Shown piece by piece: positions 1-5,118 of a DNA stretch of 5,118 bases. Each line of letters begins with the position of its first letter. The first letter of the stretch is position 1. The stretch is from Eubacteriales Family XIII. Incertae Sedis bacterium. Lineage in GTDB: Bacteria; Bacillota; Clostridia; Peptostreptococcales; Anaerovoracaceae. Under the pieces are notes generated by a model. That model worked only from the letters and a program-made list of their open reading frames with translations, did no database searches and was not told the origin of the DNA. The stretch is taken from the NCBI GenBank assembly GCA_031290715.1, contig JAITNA010000043.1, positions 1 to 5,118 on the forward strand, written 5' to 3'. The position numbers were made by a program, and so were the translations under genes.

Positions 1-367
1 CATGTTTTCCGGCATTCTCCGCATTCTCCTGTCTTTGCTGCTCTTTACAGGCAGCAGCTTGCTCCCAAGCGATGCTCGTGTTTGTATCAAGCAAATGGGG
101 GACAGCCCATTCTTTGGCAATTCCGGCTGTTTCTTCAACGCTCAAGCGCTCGCCGGGGAAATGCCCCATTTCTTCGCCAAAATCGCCGGATTCCAAAACA
201 TCGCCGCGCTTCGCTGAAATTTTGAACGGTATCTCCTTTTCTTGCGAAACAATTTTCGCGAACACGGTGAACGCCGTCGTCATAGTCAAGCCCATTTCAC
301 CGCAAACGGCTTCAAAGTCGTGTTTCAGATTCTCATCCATGCGGATATTTACATTTATTTGAGCCAT
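1..367 (-). CDS. relB: RelB/DinJ-family antitoxin, C-terminus cut by window edge
   Basis: Antitoxin of a type II toxin-antitoxin pair: the N-terminal ribbon-helix-helix part dimerises and binds its own operator, and the C-terminal part would neutralise a RelE/YafQ-type mRNA-cleaving toxin. The frame is open for 122 codons from ATG 367 to the left edge with no stop. Residues 3-9 (QINVNIR) form the DNA-binding beta strand, followed by MDENLK and the second-helix signature GLTMTTAFTVFAK (26-38) and EIPFKIS (45-51), all typical of the family. The start is fixed by AAGGAGG seven bases upstream. Residues 52-122 do not resemble the usual short DinJ tail (the family is mostly about 85-100 aa) and end in a charged stretch rich in Gln, Glu and Asn. 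The partner toxin would lie beyond the left edge and cannot be seen. Codons are more AT-rich than in the other genes, which is compatible with acquisition. The family call is firm; function of the long tail is unknown. Confidence 0.85.
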   Translation of the reverse strand, partial: MAQINVNIRMDENLKHDFEAVCGEMGLTMTTAFTVFAKIVSQEKEIPFKISAKRGDVLESGDFGEEMGHFPGERLSVEETAGIAKEWAVPHLLDTNTSIAWEQAAACKEQQRQENAENAGKH

Positions 368-374
368 AAACGTT

Positions 375-381
375 CCTCCTT
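375..381 (-). promoter_or_regulatory. Ribosome binding site of the antitoxin
   Basis: The minus strand reads AAGGAGG, seven bases before ATG 367. This is a full match to the Shine-Dalgarno consensus and supports the chosen start. Confidence 0.85.
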
Positions 382-388
382 GTATTGT

Positions 389-417
389 ATTGTATATAAA
401 TTTATTGACACTGTCAA
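389..417 (-). promoter_or_regulatory. Sigma-70/SigA promoter of the antitoxin gene
   Basis: On the minus strand a perfect -35 box TTGACA (417-412) is separated by 17 bases from the -10 box TACAAT (394-389), one mismatch from TATAAT. Transcription would begin near 382, so the leader is only about 15 bases, just long enough for the ribosome binding site. An ATACA-type run continues after the -10 box. The promoter is strong by consensus, and the overlapping palindrome suggests that it is repressed. Confidence 0.8.
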
Positions 418-418
418 T
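404..418. promoter_or_regulatory. Perfect palindrome over the -35 box, probable antitoxin operator
   Basis: ATTGACA-C-TGTCAAT is a perfect inverted repeat with 7-base arms and a one-base centre. It covers the whole -35 box of the antitoxin promoter. RelB/DinJ antitoxins are ribbon-helix-helix repressors that bind short palindromes in their own promoters, so this is the obvious candidate operator. The assignment as operator is inference; the palindrome is directly visible. Confidence 0.65.
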
Positions 419-441
419 GTCCTATTTCAGTTTCTCTCTAA

Positions 442-452
442 AGGGGTCCCCT
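442..452. repeat. Short GC palindrome upstream of the antitoxin promoter
   Basis: AGGGG-T-CCCCT is an 11-base perfect palindrome about 25 bases upstream of the -35 box, flanked by TAA and AAA. The one-base centre makes it a poor RNA hairpin but a reasonable protein-binding site. It could be a second regulatory site or chance; no assignment is made. Confidence 0.4.
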
Positions 453-460
453 AAATGTAA

Positions 461-592
461 CTATTCAGACATACGGCAAAAACCTTGTCATTCCCGCGAA
501 TGCGGGAATCCAGTGACGTATTTATCTCTGGATTCCCGGGATTGCCCTGCGGGCACCTCGGGAATGACAGTATTTAGCTGACCTCTGAATAG
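461..592. repeat. MITE/REP-like non-coding element with nested inverted repeats
   Basis: A 132-base non-coding unit is bounded by 9-base terminal inverted repeats, CTATTCAGA (461-469) and TCTGAATAG (584-592). Inside them lies TGTCATTCCCG (486-496) paired with CGGGAATGACA (559-569). Inside that is CGGGAATCCAG (503-513) paired with CTGGATTCCCG (528-538). A local hairpin ATTCCCGC-GAAT-GCGGGAAT spans 490-509, and a small GCCC-TGC-GGGC hairpin lies at 544-554. The core resembles the ATTCCC...GGGAAT class of dispersed bacterial repeats, such as neisserial dRS3. A CTAAAT hexamer stands on both sides (451-456 and 598-603) and could be a target-site duplication, though it is set off from the termini by 4-5 bases. 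No transposase is present, so any movement would need one elsewhere. On the minus strand it follows queH directly and may stabilise or end that transcript; a TTTTT run at 482-476 follows weakly. Confidence 0.65.
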
Positions 593-597
593 ACACT

Positions 598-1242
598 CTA
601 AATCCCACCATCCGATGATTTTGAAAACCGGCAGCCGCAATACTGCTGACGATACAGGCAATAGGCTTTTGACAGTTCGATCGACCGCTTATATCCGTCC
701 TGCTTCTTGAAATCCTCGGCCAAGAAGGTTAGCGCGTAGCGCACCGCGATCTCGCGGCCGAGCGCCAAAATCATCTCATAGTTTTTGTGCGGGCTGACGG
801 AAAGCGTCGTTGTGAAGTATTCAAATCCGTTCATCGCCGCGAACGCGGCCGTGGCTTCCAAGCGGTCTTTGATACAAATCCGGCACCGGAGCCCGCCCTC
901 GGGCGCGGATTCAAATCCCTCTATATGCTTCAGAAAGGCCGCCGGCGTGTAGGGGCCCGCTACGAGTTCGATCGGCTCCGGGCAGCCCGGCGACGTGTTG
1001 TACGCGCGGACAAAGGCCCTTTGTGCGGAAAATCTGCGCTTGTATTCCGCTTCGTCGTCGATGTTGGGGTTGCAGAAATAGAGCGTGATTCGGAATCGCC
1101 GCGCCAGGCGTTCCGCGACAGCCGTACTGCAGGGGCCGCAGCAACTGTGGACCGCAATCGCCGGCTTCCGCACAAGCTCCTCTCCATATTCGGAAAGCGC
1201 GTCCTTGTTATTATTATTGAAAGAAAGTTGTGATGTTACCAT
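598..1242 (-). CDS. queH: Epoxyqueuosine reductase QueH
   Basis: QueH (DUF208) catalyses the last step of queuosine synthesis, reducing epoxyqueuosine to queuosine at the wobble position of GUN-anticodon tRNAs; it is an iron-sulfur protein unrelated to QueG. From ATG 1242 it is 214 aa. Diagnostic motifs are HSCCGPCS (32-39), YFCNPNI (55-61), the RCRICIKDRLEAT stretch (119-131) with its CxxC, FTTTLSVSPHKN (143-154), EDFKKQDGYKRSIELSK (176-192) and the terminal LYRQQYCGCRFS (196-207). All conserved cysteines are present and the length is normal. It lies 17 bases after the cls stop and is probably cotranscribed. The start is uncertain: ATG 1242 has no clear ribosome binding site; GTG 1263 overlaps the cls stop as GTGA; GTG 1173, preceded by GGAGAGGAG, would give a 191-aa protein still holding every motif. 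ATG 1242 was kept because clostridial homologues commonly have a 20-30 residue leader before the first Cys motif. Confidence 0.93.
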   Translation of the reverse strand: MVTSQLSFNNNNKDALSEYGEELVRKPAIAVHSCCGPCSTAVAERLARRFRITLYFCNPNIDDEAEYKRRFSAQRAFVRAYNTSPGCPEPIELVAGPYTPAAFLKHIEGFESAPEGGLRCRICIKDRLEATAAFAAMNGFEYFTTTLSVSPHKNYEMILALGREIAVRYALTFLAEDFKKQDGYKRSIELSKAYCLYRQQYCGCRFSKSSDGGI

Positions 1243-1259
1243 GGGTTCGGGGCCGTTTT

Positions 1260-2726
1260 TCACAGCAAATCGGAAACGAGTTTGGCAAGCGCTTCGCGAA
1301 TCTTCACAAGGGCGGGGCGGCGGTCGTACATCTCGCGCGTCAGCTCCGTGCAATGGGCCATGTCCCGCGCGTAGATCGCGTCCATCCGGCCGGCCTGACC
1401 CTTGTCGAAAATGAAAGCGTTGGTCTCGAAATTGAGCCGGAAGCTGCGGATGTCGAAGTTGGCCGACCCGACGGAACACACCTCCCCGTCGGCGCAGATG
1501 GTCTTGGCGTGCAGGAAGCCGTTTTGGTAGAGATAGACCTTGACGCCCGCTCTCAGGAGCAGGCCGCAGTAGTACAGCGTGGCCCAGTAGACGAAGATGT
1601 GGTCGCGGATGCTCGGGATCATGATACGCACATCCACCCCCGCGAACGCCGCCGTCAGCAGCGAATCAAAGATGCTCTCGTCCGGCACAAAGTACGGCGT
1701 CTGGATGTAAATGCTCCGCTTCGCGCCCGAGATCATTTTCAAATAGGCGTGTTTGACCTCCTGCCGCGACGAATCGGGGCCGGAGCTGACGATCTGCATC
1801 GAGGTGTCGCCGGCCGCCGCGCCGAAGTCGTAGTAGGCCCGCGCGATGTTGACATCCTCGCGGGAAGCCAAGCGCCAATCGAGCAGAAAACGGGCGTCGA
1901 GGTCGCCCGCGCACGCGCCGCGCACACGCAGGTGGGTGTCGCGCCAAAGCCCGAATTTTTTCTTCTTGCCGAGGTATTCGTCGCCGATGTTGAAGCCGCC
2001 GAGGTAGCCGGTTTTGCCATCGACGAGGACGAGCTTTCTGTGGTTTCGGTAGTTGAAGCGCAGGTTCAGCTTCACAAATTTGGGCGGGAAGAAGAACGCG
2101 ATTTTGCCGCCGGCGGCCTCGAATTTGCGAAGCAGGCCCTTGTCCAAACTCCTTGTGCCGAGGGCATCCGCGAGCAGACGCACACTGACGCCGCGTCCCG
2201 CCGCTTCCGTGAGCGCGCGCAGCAGTGCCTGTCCGGTCCCGTCATTTTTGATAATGTAATATTCGGCGTGAATACGCTCTTCGGCCGCGGCGATGCTTTC
2301 CAAGAGCGCGTCAAACATCTTCACGCCCTCCGTGAAAATCTCGACCTCGTTGTTTTGCGTCAGGTAGGCTTTGGCATAGGACTGATTCAGCTGAATCAGG
2401 CTGCCCCACCGCCGTTCTTCCTCGTTGGCCCAGACGAAGCGGCCGTGCTCCATCGACTCGATCTGCTCCCGCAGCGGCGTTTCCACGCTTTCTTTCTCCG
2501 CGCCCGTCAGCCGAAACAGCTTCATGCGCGCGATGTTTTGCGAGAGTAAAAAATACAAAACGATCCCCGCGACGGGAACGACAAAGACGAGCATTACCCA
2601 CGCGATGGTCGCGGAAGCGTCTTTTCTTTCCAGAAAAATGATCGTCCCCGCGACCGCGAAATCCGCGATATACAGCAGAAATACGACAAAGGAAACATCG
2701 ATGTGTTCAGCAAAAAACGCTATCAC
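1260..2726 (-). CDS. cls: Cardiolipin synthase (phospholipase D superfamily)
   Basis: Membrane enzyme that joins two phosphatidylglycerol molecules into cardiolipin and releases glycerol. The 488-aa length is typical of bacterial Cls. Two N-terminal membrane helices (about 11-32 and 41-61) are joined by a short ERKDASAT loop, as in Firmicutes enzymes. Two PLD catalytic motifs follow: HRKLVLVD with H229, K231 and D236, then GGFNIGDEY; and HAKTICAD with H406, K408 and D413, then GSANFDIRSFRLNFE (420-434). QTPYFVPDE (342-350) and the RxxLxxLxSxLL-like end are also typical, so it looks intact and active. The start is GTG 2726, directly abutting the thioredoxin TGA with no base between; no good ribosome binding site is visible, which suggests translational coupling to trxA. 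The next in-frame Met lies inside the second membrane helix and would destroy the anchor. Confidence 0.95.
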   Translation of the reverse strand: MIAFFAEHIDVSFVVFLLYIADFAVAGTIIFLERKDASATIAWVMLVFVVPVAGIVLYFLLSQNIARMKLFRLTGAEKESVETPLREQIESMEHGRFVWANEEERRWGSLIQLNQSYAKAYLTQNNEVEIFTEGVKMFDALLESIAAAEERIHAEYYIIKNDGTGQALLRALTEAAGRGVSVRLLADALGTRSLDKGLLRKFEAAGGKIAFFFPPKFVKLNLRFNYRNHRKLVLVDGKTGYLGGFNIGDEYLGKKKKFGLWRDTHLRVRGACAGDLDARFLLDWRLASREDVNIARAYYDFGAAAGDTSMQIVSSGPDSSRQEVKHAYLKMISGAKRSIYIQTPYFVPDESIFDSLLTAAFAGVDVRIMIPSIRDHIFVYWATLYYCGLLLRAGVKVYLYQNGFLHAKTICADGEVCSVGSANFDIRSFRLNFETNAFIFDKGQAGRMDAIYARDMAHCTELTREMYDRRPALVKIREALAKLVSDLL

Positions 2727-3044
2727 TCATCCAAGCGCGTCAAGCTTTGCGTAGAGCGTCGTCTTGTCAATCACGCCTGTGACGCGCTCGACGAGCTGCC
2801 CGTCCTTGAAGAAGAGCAACGTCGGGATACCCATGACCTTGTTGGCCGCCGCGATCTCCTTGTTGTCGTCGACATTGATCTTCGCGAACCGGACCTTCCC
2901 GTCATAGGCGTCCTTCGCCTCGTCGAAAATCGGGGCCATCATCTTGCAGGGGCCGCACCAATCCGCGTAGAAATCGACCGCGACCGTGCCGCTTCCCGTC
3001 GCCGTTTCATAATTTTCTTGATTCAATATCATAATGTCACTCAT
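2727..3044 (-). CDS. trxA: Thioredoxin
   Basis: Cytoplasmic thiol-disulfide oxidoreductase, kept reduced by thioredoxin reductase, supplying electrons to ribonucleotide reductase, peroxidases and other disulfide enzymes. The 105-aa single domain has the usual length. It shows the active site WCGPCK (29-34, redox cysteines C30 and C33), the buried Asp24 in VDFYADW, KINVDDN (55-61), the cis-proline P74 in GIPTLLFF, and the C-terminal GVIDKTTL helix start. There is no signal peptide. The ATG is preceded by AAAGGAGG with 8-base spacing. The first 8 bases overlap the end of the upstream surface-protein gene, and the stop abuts the cls start, so it appears to be the first gene of a trxA-cls-queH unit driven by its own embedded promoter. 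Confidence 0.97.
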   Translation of the reverse strand: MSDIMILNQENYETATGSGTVAVDFYADWCGPCKMMAPIFDEAKDAYDGKVRFAKINVDDNKEIAAANKVMGIPTLLFFKDGQLVERVTGVIDKTTLYAKLDALG

Positions 3045-5118
3045 CGCGTGAACCTCCTTTATTTTTTTGTATTATAACACGTTTTCGCAAAGAAATGGAG
3101 AGTATCACGGCGAGGGCGGCGAGGGCGAACCAAAGCGACAGATCGAAGCTGTCCCCCGTGGCCGGCGCGATCGGCGTATTGACGGCGGCGCCATTGCCGG
3201 CGCTATTGCTGCCATTGCCGCCGTTATTGCCGTCATTGCCGGCGTCATTGCCGCCGTTATTGCCGCCGTTATTGCTGTCATTGCCGCCGTCATTGCCGGT
3301 GTTATTGCCGGTGCGGTAGACTTTGATGGCGATGGCGCCGCTGCCCGTGTTTTGCGGATCGGCAAACAAGATTTCAAGATTGTGGGCGCCGTTGGCCAAG
3401 CGGTCGGCGAAAGCGGAATCAAGCGTGACGATGGCGGAACCCTCTGTGATCGTACCCACGCGGACGCCTTCGGCGTCGAACACATCATATGCTGCAAAGC
3501 CGGCGGCGGTATCCGAGTGGACAAAATCGCTTCGCCCCGCTATGCGGTACTCCGCGCCGTTGATGCGCAGGCCCGCGACCGTGCCTACATGGCCTTTGAA
3601 TTCAATCTGTATCCGGCGGCCGAATTCGCCTATCGACGCCTCAAAGTTTTTGCTCGGTTCCGCCAGCGCAATGCCGTCATAGCCGATCACCGGATGGTCT
3701 TGTTCGCCGAGCGCGGCCAAAGCGGCGGAAAGCGCTTCCGCGGCAACCACCGCTTCTTCCTGCGCCGCTGATTCGTCGTCAAAGACCGCGGCGGCTTTCG
3801 CGTACGTTTCGATCAAGTCTTCCCAAGCGCCCGCCGCGTAGTTGTCCTCGTAATACGGCGGTTCGGTTTCGGCCGCTAGGTCAAAGTCCGGCGTTGCGGT
3901 ATCGTCGTTCGCCGCCCGTATCACAGCCGCGAAGCCCTTTTTGTCCGCCTTGACCGTAAGCTCAAGGGTGTCAGAAGCGGCGGTATAGTAATCGTCGGCG
4001 GCTTTCATCGCGGTAACGACAGCGCGGCCCGTGCCGATGATCGTAAGCGCGCCTGTATCCTCATCAAGGGTAAACGCACTGTTCGCGGGCGCCGACCAAG
4101 TGACCGCGCCTGTGCCGTGGGGGTCGCTTTCCGTCACGCTGAGCGTCACGCCGGTATCGCCGAAGGTCAGCGTCCCGGGGTCGTCAACGCGGATCGTCTG
4201 CGAAGCCTGTTCCGCATTGTAGCCCTCCGCCGTATCTTCCGCGGCGGTATACTTATCCGTCATGCCGGAATAGACAGCCTTGAAACTGTGTTCGCCGCCG
4301 GGCAAAACGCCCGCGTTGATACTGCATACGCCTTTGCCGAGATCATCGCCCGTGCCGGCTGTAAGCGCCGCCGCCTCGCCGATCGGGACGTCGCCGCCGC
4401 TCGTGACCTCGTAAAATCTTATATTGCCTGTGGGCACGTCGCCCGTGCCTGCTTTTGCCACCGCCGCGGAAAGCGTCACCGCACTGCCGCCCGCGCCGCC
4501 GCTCGGCGTAAGTGTGACGGCCGGAACAGCCTTTTTGACGTAGATATTGTATGTGCCGACCGCCGACAGATAATCATCGTCCGCGGCCTTGCTCGCCTGT
4601 ACGGTCACATAGCCATCCTCATCCGGCATCGCGCTGAGTATGGTCAGTATGCCGCCGTCCGTCACTGTCCCGCTGTTTGCCACGGTTGCCACCGCGTCGT
4701 CGCCCGCGAATGTCTTGCTCCACGTGACCGCACCGCTGCCCGCGCCTGTTATGGAAAGAGCAAGTTCCACGGGTGCCGTGCCGTAGGTAAGCGCAGTCGT
4801 ATTCTCCGGATAGGGGTCGGCAATGGCGATGCTTTGCGCGTTTTTCGAGACCGTGAGCGTATATGCCGTCGTTTGCGGCGCTTCGTTGCCGTCCTGTGAC
4901 GAAACGCCGCCCGTATTAGTCGCCGGCACATAGGTTTCGCCCATTGGCTTGTAGCTCACCCGCAGATGGTAGTCGCCCGCCGCAAGCGTCGTCAGCCAAT
5001 CGTTTTGGAGTGTAATGGTACCGGTGTCCGTGCTATTGTCGGGATTGCCGCTTAGCGTGACCGCATAGTCTGTATCAAGCGTGAGCGATTCCCACGTATC
5101 GGGATCTGTGTCCGTTTG
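3037..5118 (-). CDS. Sortase-anchored multi-Ig-domain surface protein, N-terminus outside window
   Basis: The frame is open from the right edge to TGA 3037, giving 693 visible residues; GTG 4959 is an internal codon, not the start. Residues here are counted from the edge. They hold an X2-like beta domain end (about 1-56, with GTITLQNDWLTTLAAGDY), three Ig-like domains (about 83-196, 199-302, 306-390), a helical FIVAR-like module (about 396-471), a second beta domain ending in SAIVTLDSAFADRLANGAHNL (about 477-603), an Asn/Gly-rich spacer (604-649), then APATGD, a hydrophobic helix (658-677) and RKR. Ig domains 1 and 3 share GAVTWS and KAADDxY, pointing to internal duplication. The protein is probably exported, linked to peptidoglycan by sortase, and used for adhesion or substrate contact; the ligand-binding or enzymatic part, if any, would be upstream. 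A 16-residue tail beyond the usual RKR anchor is odd and contains the trxA promoter. Specific function is not recognised. Confidence 0.85.
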   Translation of the reverse strand, partial: QTDTDPDTWESLTLDTDYAVTLSGNPDNSTDTGTITLQNDWLTTLAAGDYHLRVSYKPMGETYVPATNTGGVSSQDGNEAPQTTAYTLTVSKNAQSIAIADPYPENTTALTYGTAPVELALSITGAGSGAVTWSKTFAGDDAVATVANSGTVTDGGILTILSAMPDEDGYVTVQASKAADDDYLSAVGTYNIYVKKAVPAVTLTPSGGAGGSAVTLSAAVAKAGTGDVPTGNIRFYEVTSGGDVPIGEAAALTAGTGDDLGKGVCSINAGVLPGGEHSFKAVYSGMTDKYTAAEDTAEGYNAEQASQTIRVDDPGTLTFGDTGVTLSVTESDPHGTGAVTWSAPANSAFTLDEDTGALTIIGTGRAVVTAMKAADDYYTAASDTLELTVKADKKGFAAVIRAANDDTATPDFDLAAETEPPYYEDNYAAGAWEDLIETYAKAAAVFDDESAAQEEAVVAAEALSAALAALGEQDHPVIGYDGIALAEPSKNFEASIGEFGRRIQIEFKGHVGTVAGLRINGAEYRIAGRSDFVHSDTAAGFAAYDVFDAEGVRVGTITEGSAIVTLDSAFADRLANGAHNLEILFADPQNTGSGAIAIKVYRTGNNTGNDGGNDSNNGGNNGGNDAGNDGNNGGNGSNSAGNGAAVNTPIAPATGDSFDLSLWFALAALAVILSISLRKRVIIQKNKGGSRDE
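3053..3060 (-). promoter_or_regulatory. Ribosome binding site of trxA
   Basis: The minus strand reads AAAGGAGG, 8 bases before ATG 3044. The same bases are codons for Lys-Gly-Gly in the tail of the upstream surface protein, so they serve two roles. Confidence 0.9.
3071..3079 (-). promoter_or_regulatory. Extended -10 promoter of trxA
   Basis: The minus strand reads TGTTATAAT, a perfect TATAAT (3076-3071) preceded by the TGn of an extended -10 element. No good -35 box is seen 16-18 bases upstream (the best is TCCATT-like), which an extended -10 can offset. Transcription would start near 3064, giving a leader of about 20 bases with the ribosome binding site in it. The promoter lies wholly within the last codons of the surface-protein gene. 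Promoter activity is inferred from the motif only. Confidence 0.6.
3079..3168 (-). other. C-terminal cell-wall sorting signal (APATG variant)
   Basis: The encoded motif APATGD (APATG at 3168-3154) is followed by about 20 hydrophobic residues and the positive cluster RKR. This is the three-part layout of sortase substrates, with Ala in place of the usual Leu of LPxTG. Sortase would cut between Thr and Gly and link the Thr to the wall. The variant first residue may mean a dedicated sortase; none is encoded in this window. Confidence 0.75.
3172..3309 (-). repeat. Asn/Gly-rich low-complexity repeat (wall-spanning spacer)
   Basis: About 46 codons are made almost entirely of GGC, AAT/AAC and GAC, encoding imperfect runs of GNN, GND and NGG. 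At DNA level it is a degenerate tandem array of short units such as GGCAATAACGGC, shifted in 9- and 12-base steps. Placed just before the sorting signal, it fits a flexible spacer that carries the folded domains through the peptidoglycan. Such arrays commonly vary in copy number between strains without changing the frame. Confidence 0.8.

Noticed and set aside
2..217. Plus-strand frame beginning with a signal-peptide-like hydrophobic stretch at the left edge
   Set aside because: It is antisense to the antitoxin gene, whose family motifs, ribosome site and promoter are clear; no plus-strand ribosome site can be seen at the window edge.
405..433. TTGACA on the plus strand as a possible rightward promoter
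   Set aside because: It is the other half of the palindrome; no -10-like hexamer stands 16-18 bases downstream and no plus-strand gene follows.
486..569. CRISPR-like repeat array
   Set aside because: The repeated ATTCCCG/CGGGAAT cores are inverted and nested, with unequal short gaps, not direct repeats with regular spacers.
1243..1479. N-terminal extension of QueH to ATG 1479
   Set aside because: The extra 79 residues overlap the 3' end of cls in another frame, are Arg/Pro/Gly-rich and match nothing in QueH; the recognisable protein begins near 1242.
1230..2549. A 439-codon open frame on the plus strand opposite cls
   Set aside because: It lies antisense to a full-length enzyme with both catalytic motifs, has no ribosome binding site, and its Arg/Ala/Val/Asp-rich composition is what GC-rich coding DNA gives on its opposite strand.
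3067..3771. Plus-strand frame with a hydrophobic Ala/Val/Ile repeat, opposite the surface-protein end
   Set aside because: The repeat is simply the complement of the Asn/Gly codon array; there is no ribosome site, and the minus-strand frame has coherent domains and a sorting signal.
4117..4899. A 260-codon plus-strand frame opposite the Ig-like domains
   Set aside because: Arg/His/Ala/Cys-rich composition without recognisable domains, antisense to a better supported gene.
4957..4959. GTG 4959 as start of the surface protein
   Set aside because: The same frame continues without a stop for 53 codons to the right edge and encodes a coherent beta domain (WLTTLAAGDYHLRVSYK) across this codon.

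Overview
The window reads as a piece of a Gram-positive (Firmicutes/Clostridia-like, possibly gut-associated) chromosome. The clues are strong AAGGAGG-type ribosome binding sites, a cell-wall protein with a sortase-type C-terminal signal, a two-helix membrane-anchored cardiolipin synthase of the Firmicutes type, a QueH-type (not QueG) epoxyqueuosine reductase and a DinJ/RelB antitoxin. Base composition is GC-rich in the four rightmost genes and visibly more AT-rich around the antitoxin at the left end. The taxon is inferred from these features and was not tested by any search.

All five genes are on the minus strand, so transcription runs from right to left. From the right: (1) 5118-3037, the C-terminal 693 residues of a large secreted protein made of Ig-like domains, a helical FIVAR-like module, an Asn/Gly-rich spacer and an APATG sorting signal; its N-terminus is outside the window. 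(2) 3044-2727, thioredoxin, whose start overlaps the end of the surface gene and whose promoter and ribosome binding site lie inside that gene's last codons. (3) 2726-1260, cardiolipin synthase, starting on a GTG that directly follows the thioredoxin stop. (4) 1242-598, QueH, 17 bases after the synthase. Genes 2 to 4 look like one tight transcription unit: a redox carrier, a membrane-lipid enzyme and a tRNA-modification enzyme. (5) After a 230-base non-coding stretch, 367-1, a RelB/DinJ antitoxin truncated by the left edge; a toxin gene would be expected just beyond it.

The non-coding stretch at 368-597 is the most structured DNA here. It holds a near-consensus promoter for the antitoxin with a perfect 15-base palindrome over the -35 box (a likely autoregulatory operator), an 11-base GC palindrome, and a 132-base MITE-like element with 9-base terminal inverted repeats and nested hairpins built on the widespread ATTCCCGC...GCGGGAAT motif. 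This element sits directly behind queH.

I see no CRISPR array, RNA gene or transposase gene. Most of the window is ordinary housekeeping and surface-protein content. The points worth a second look are the nested repeat element, the antitoxin promoter/operator and its unusual C-terminal half, and the promoter embedded in the surface-protein gene.
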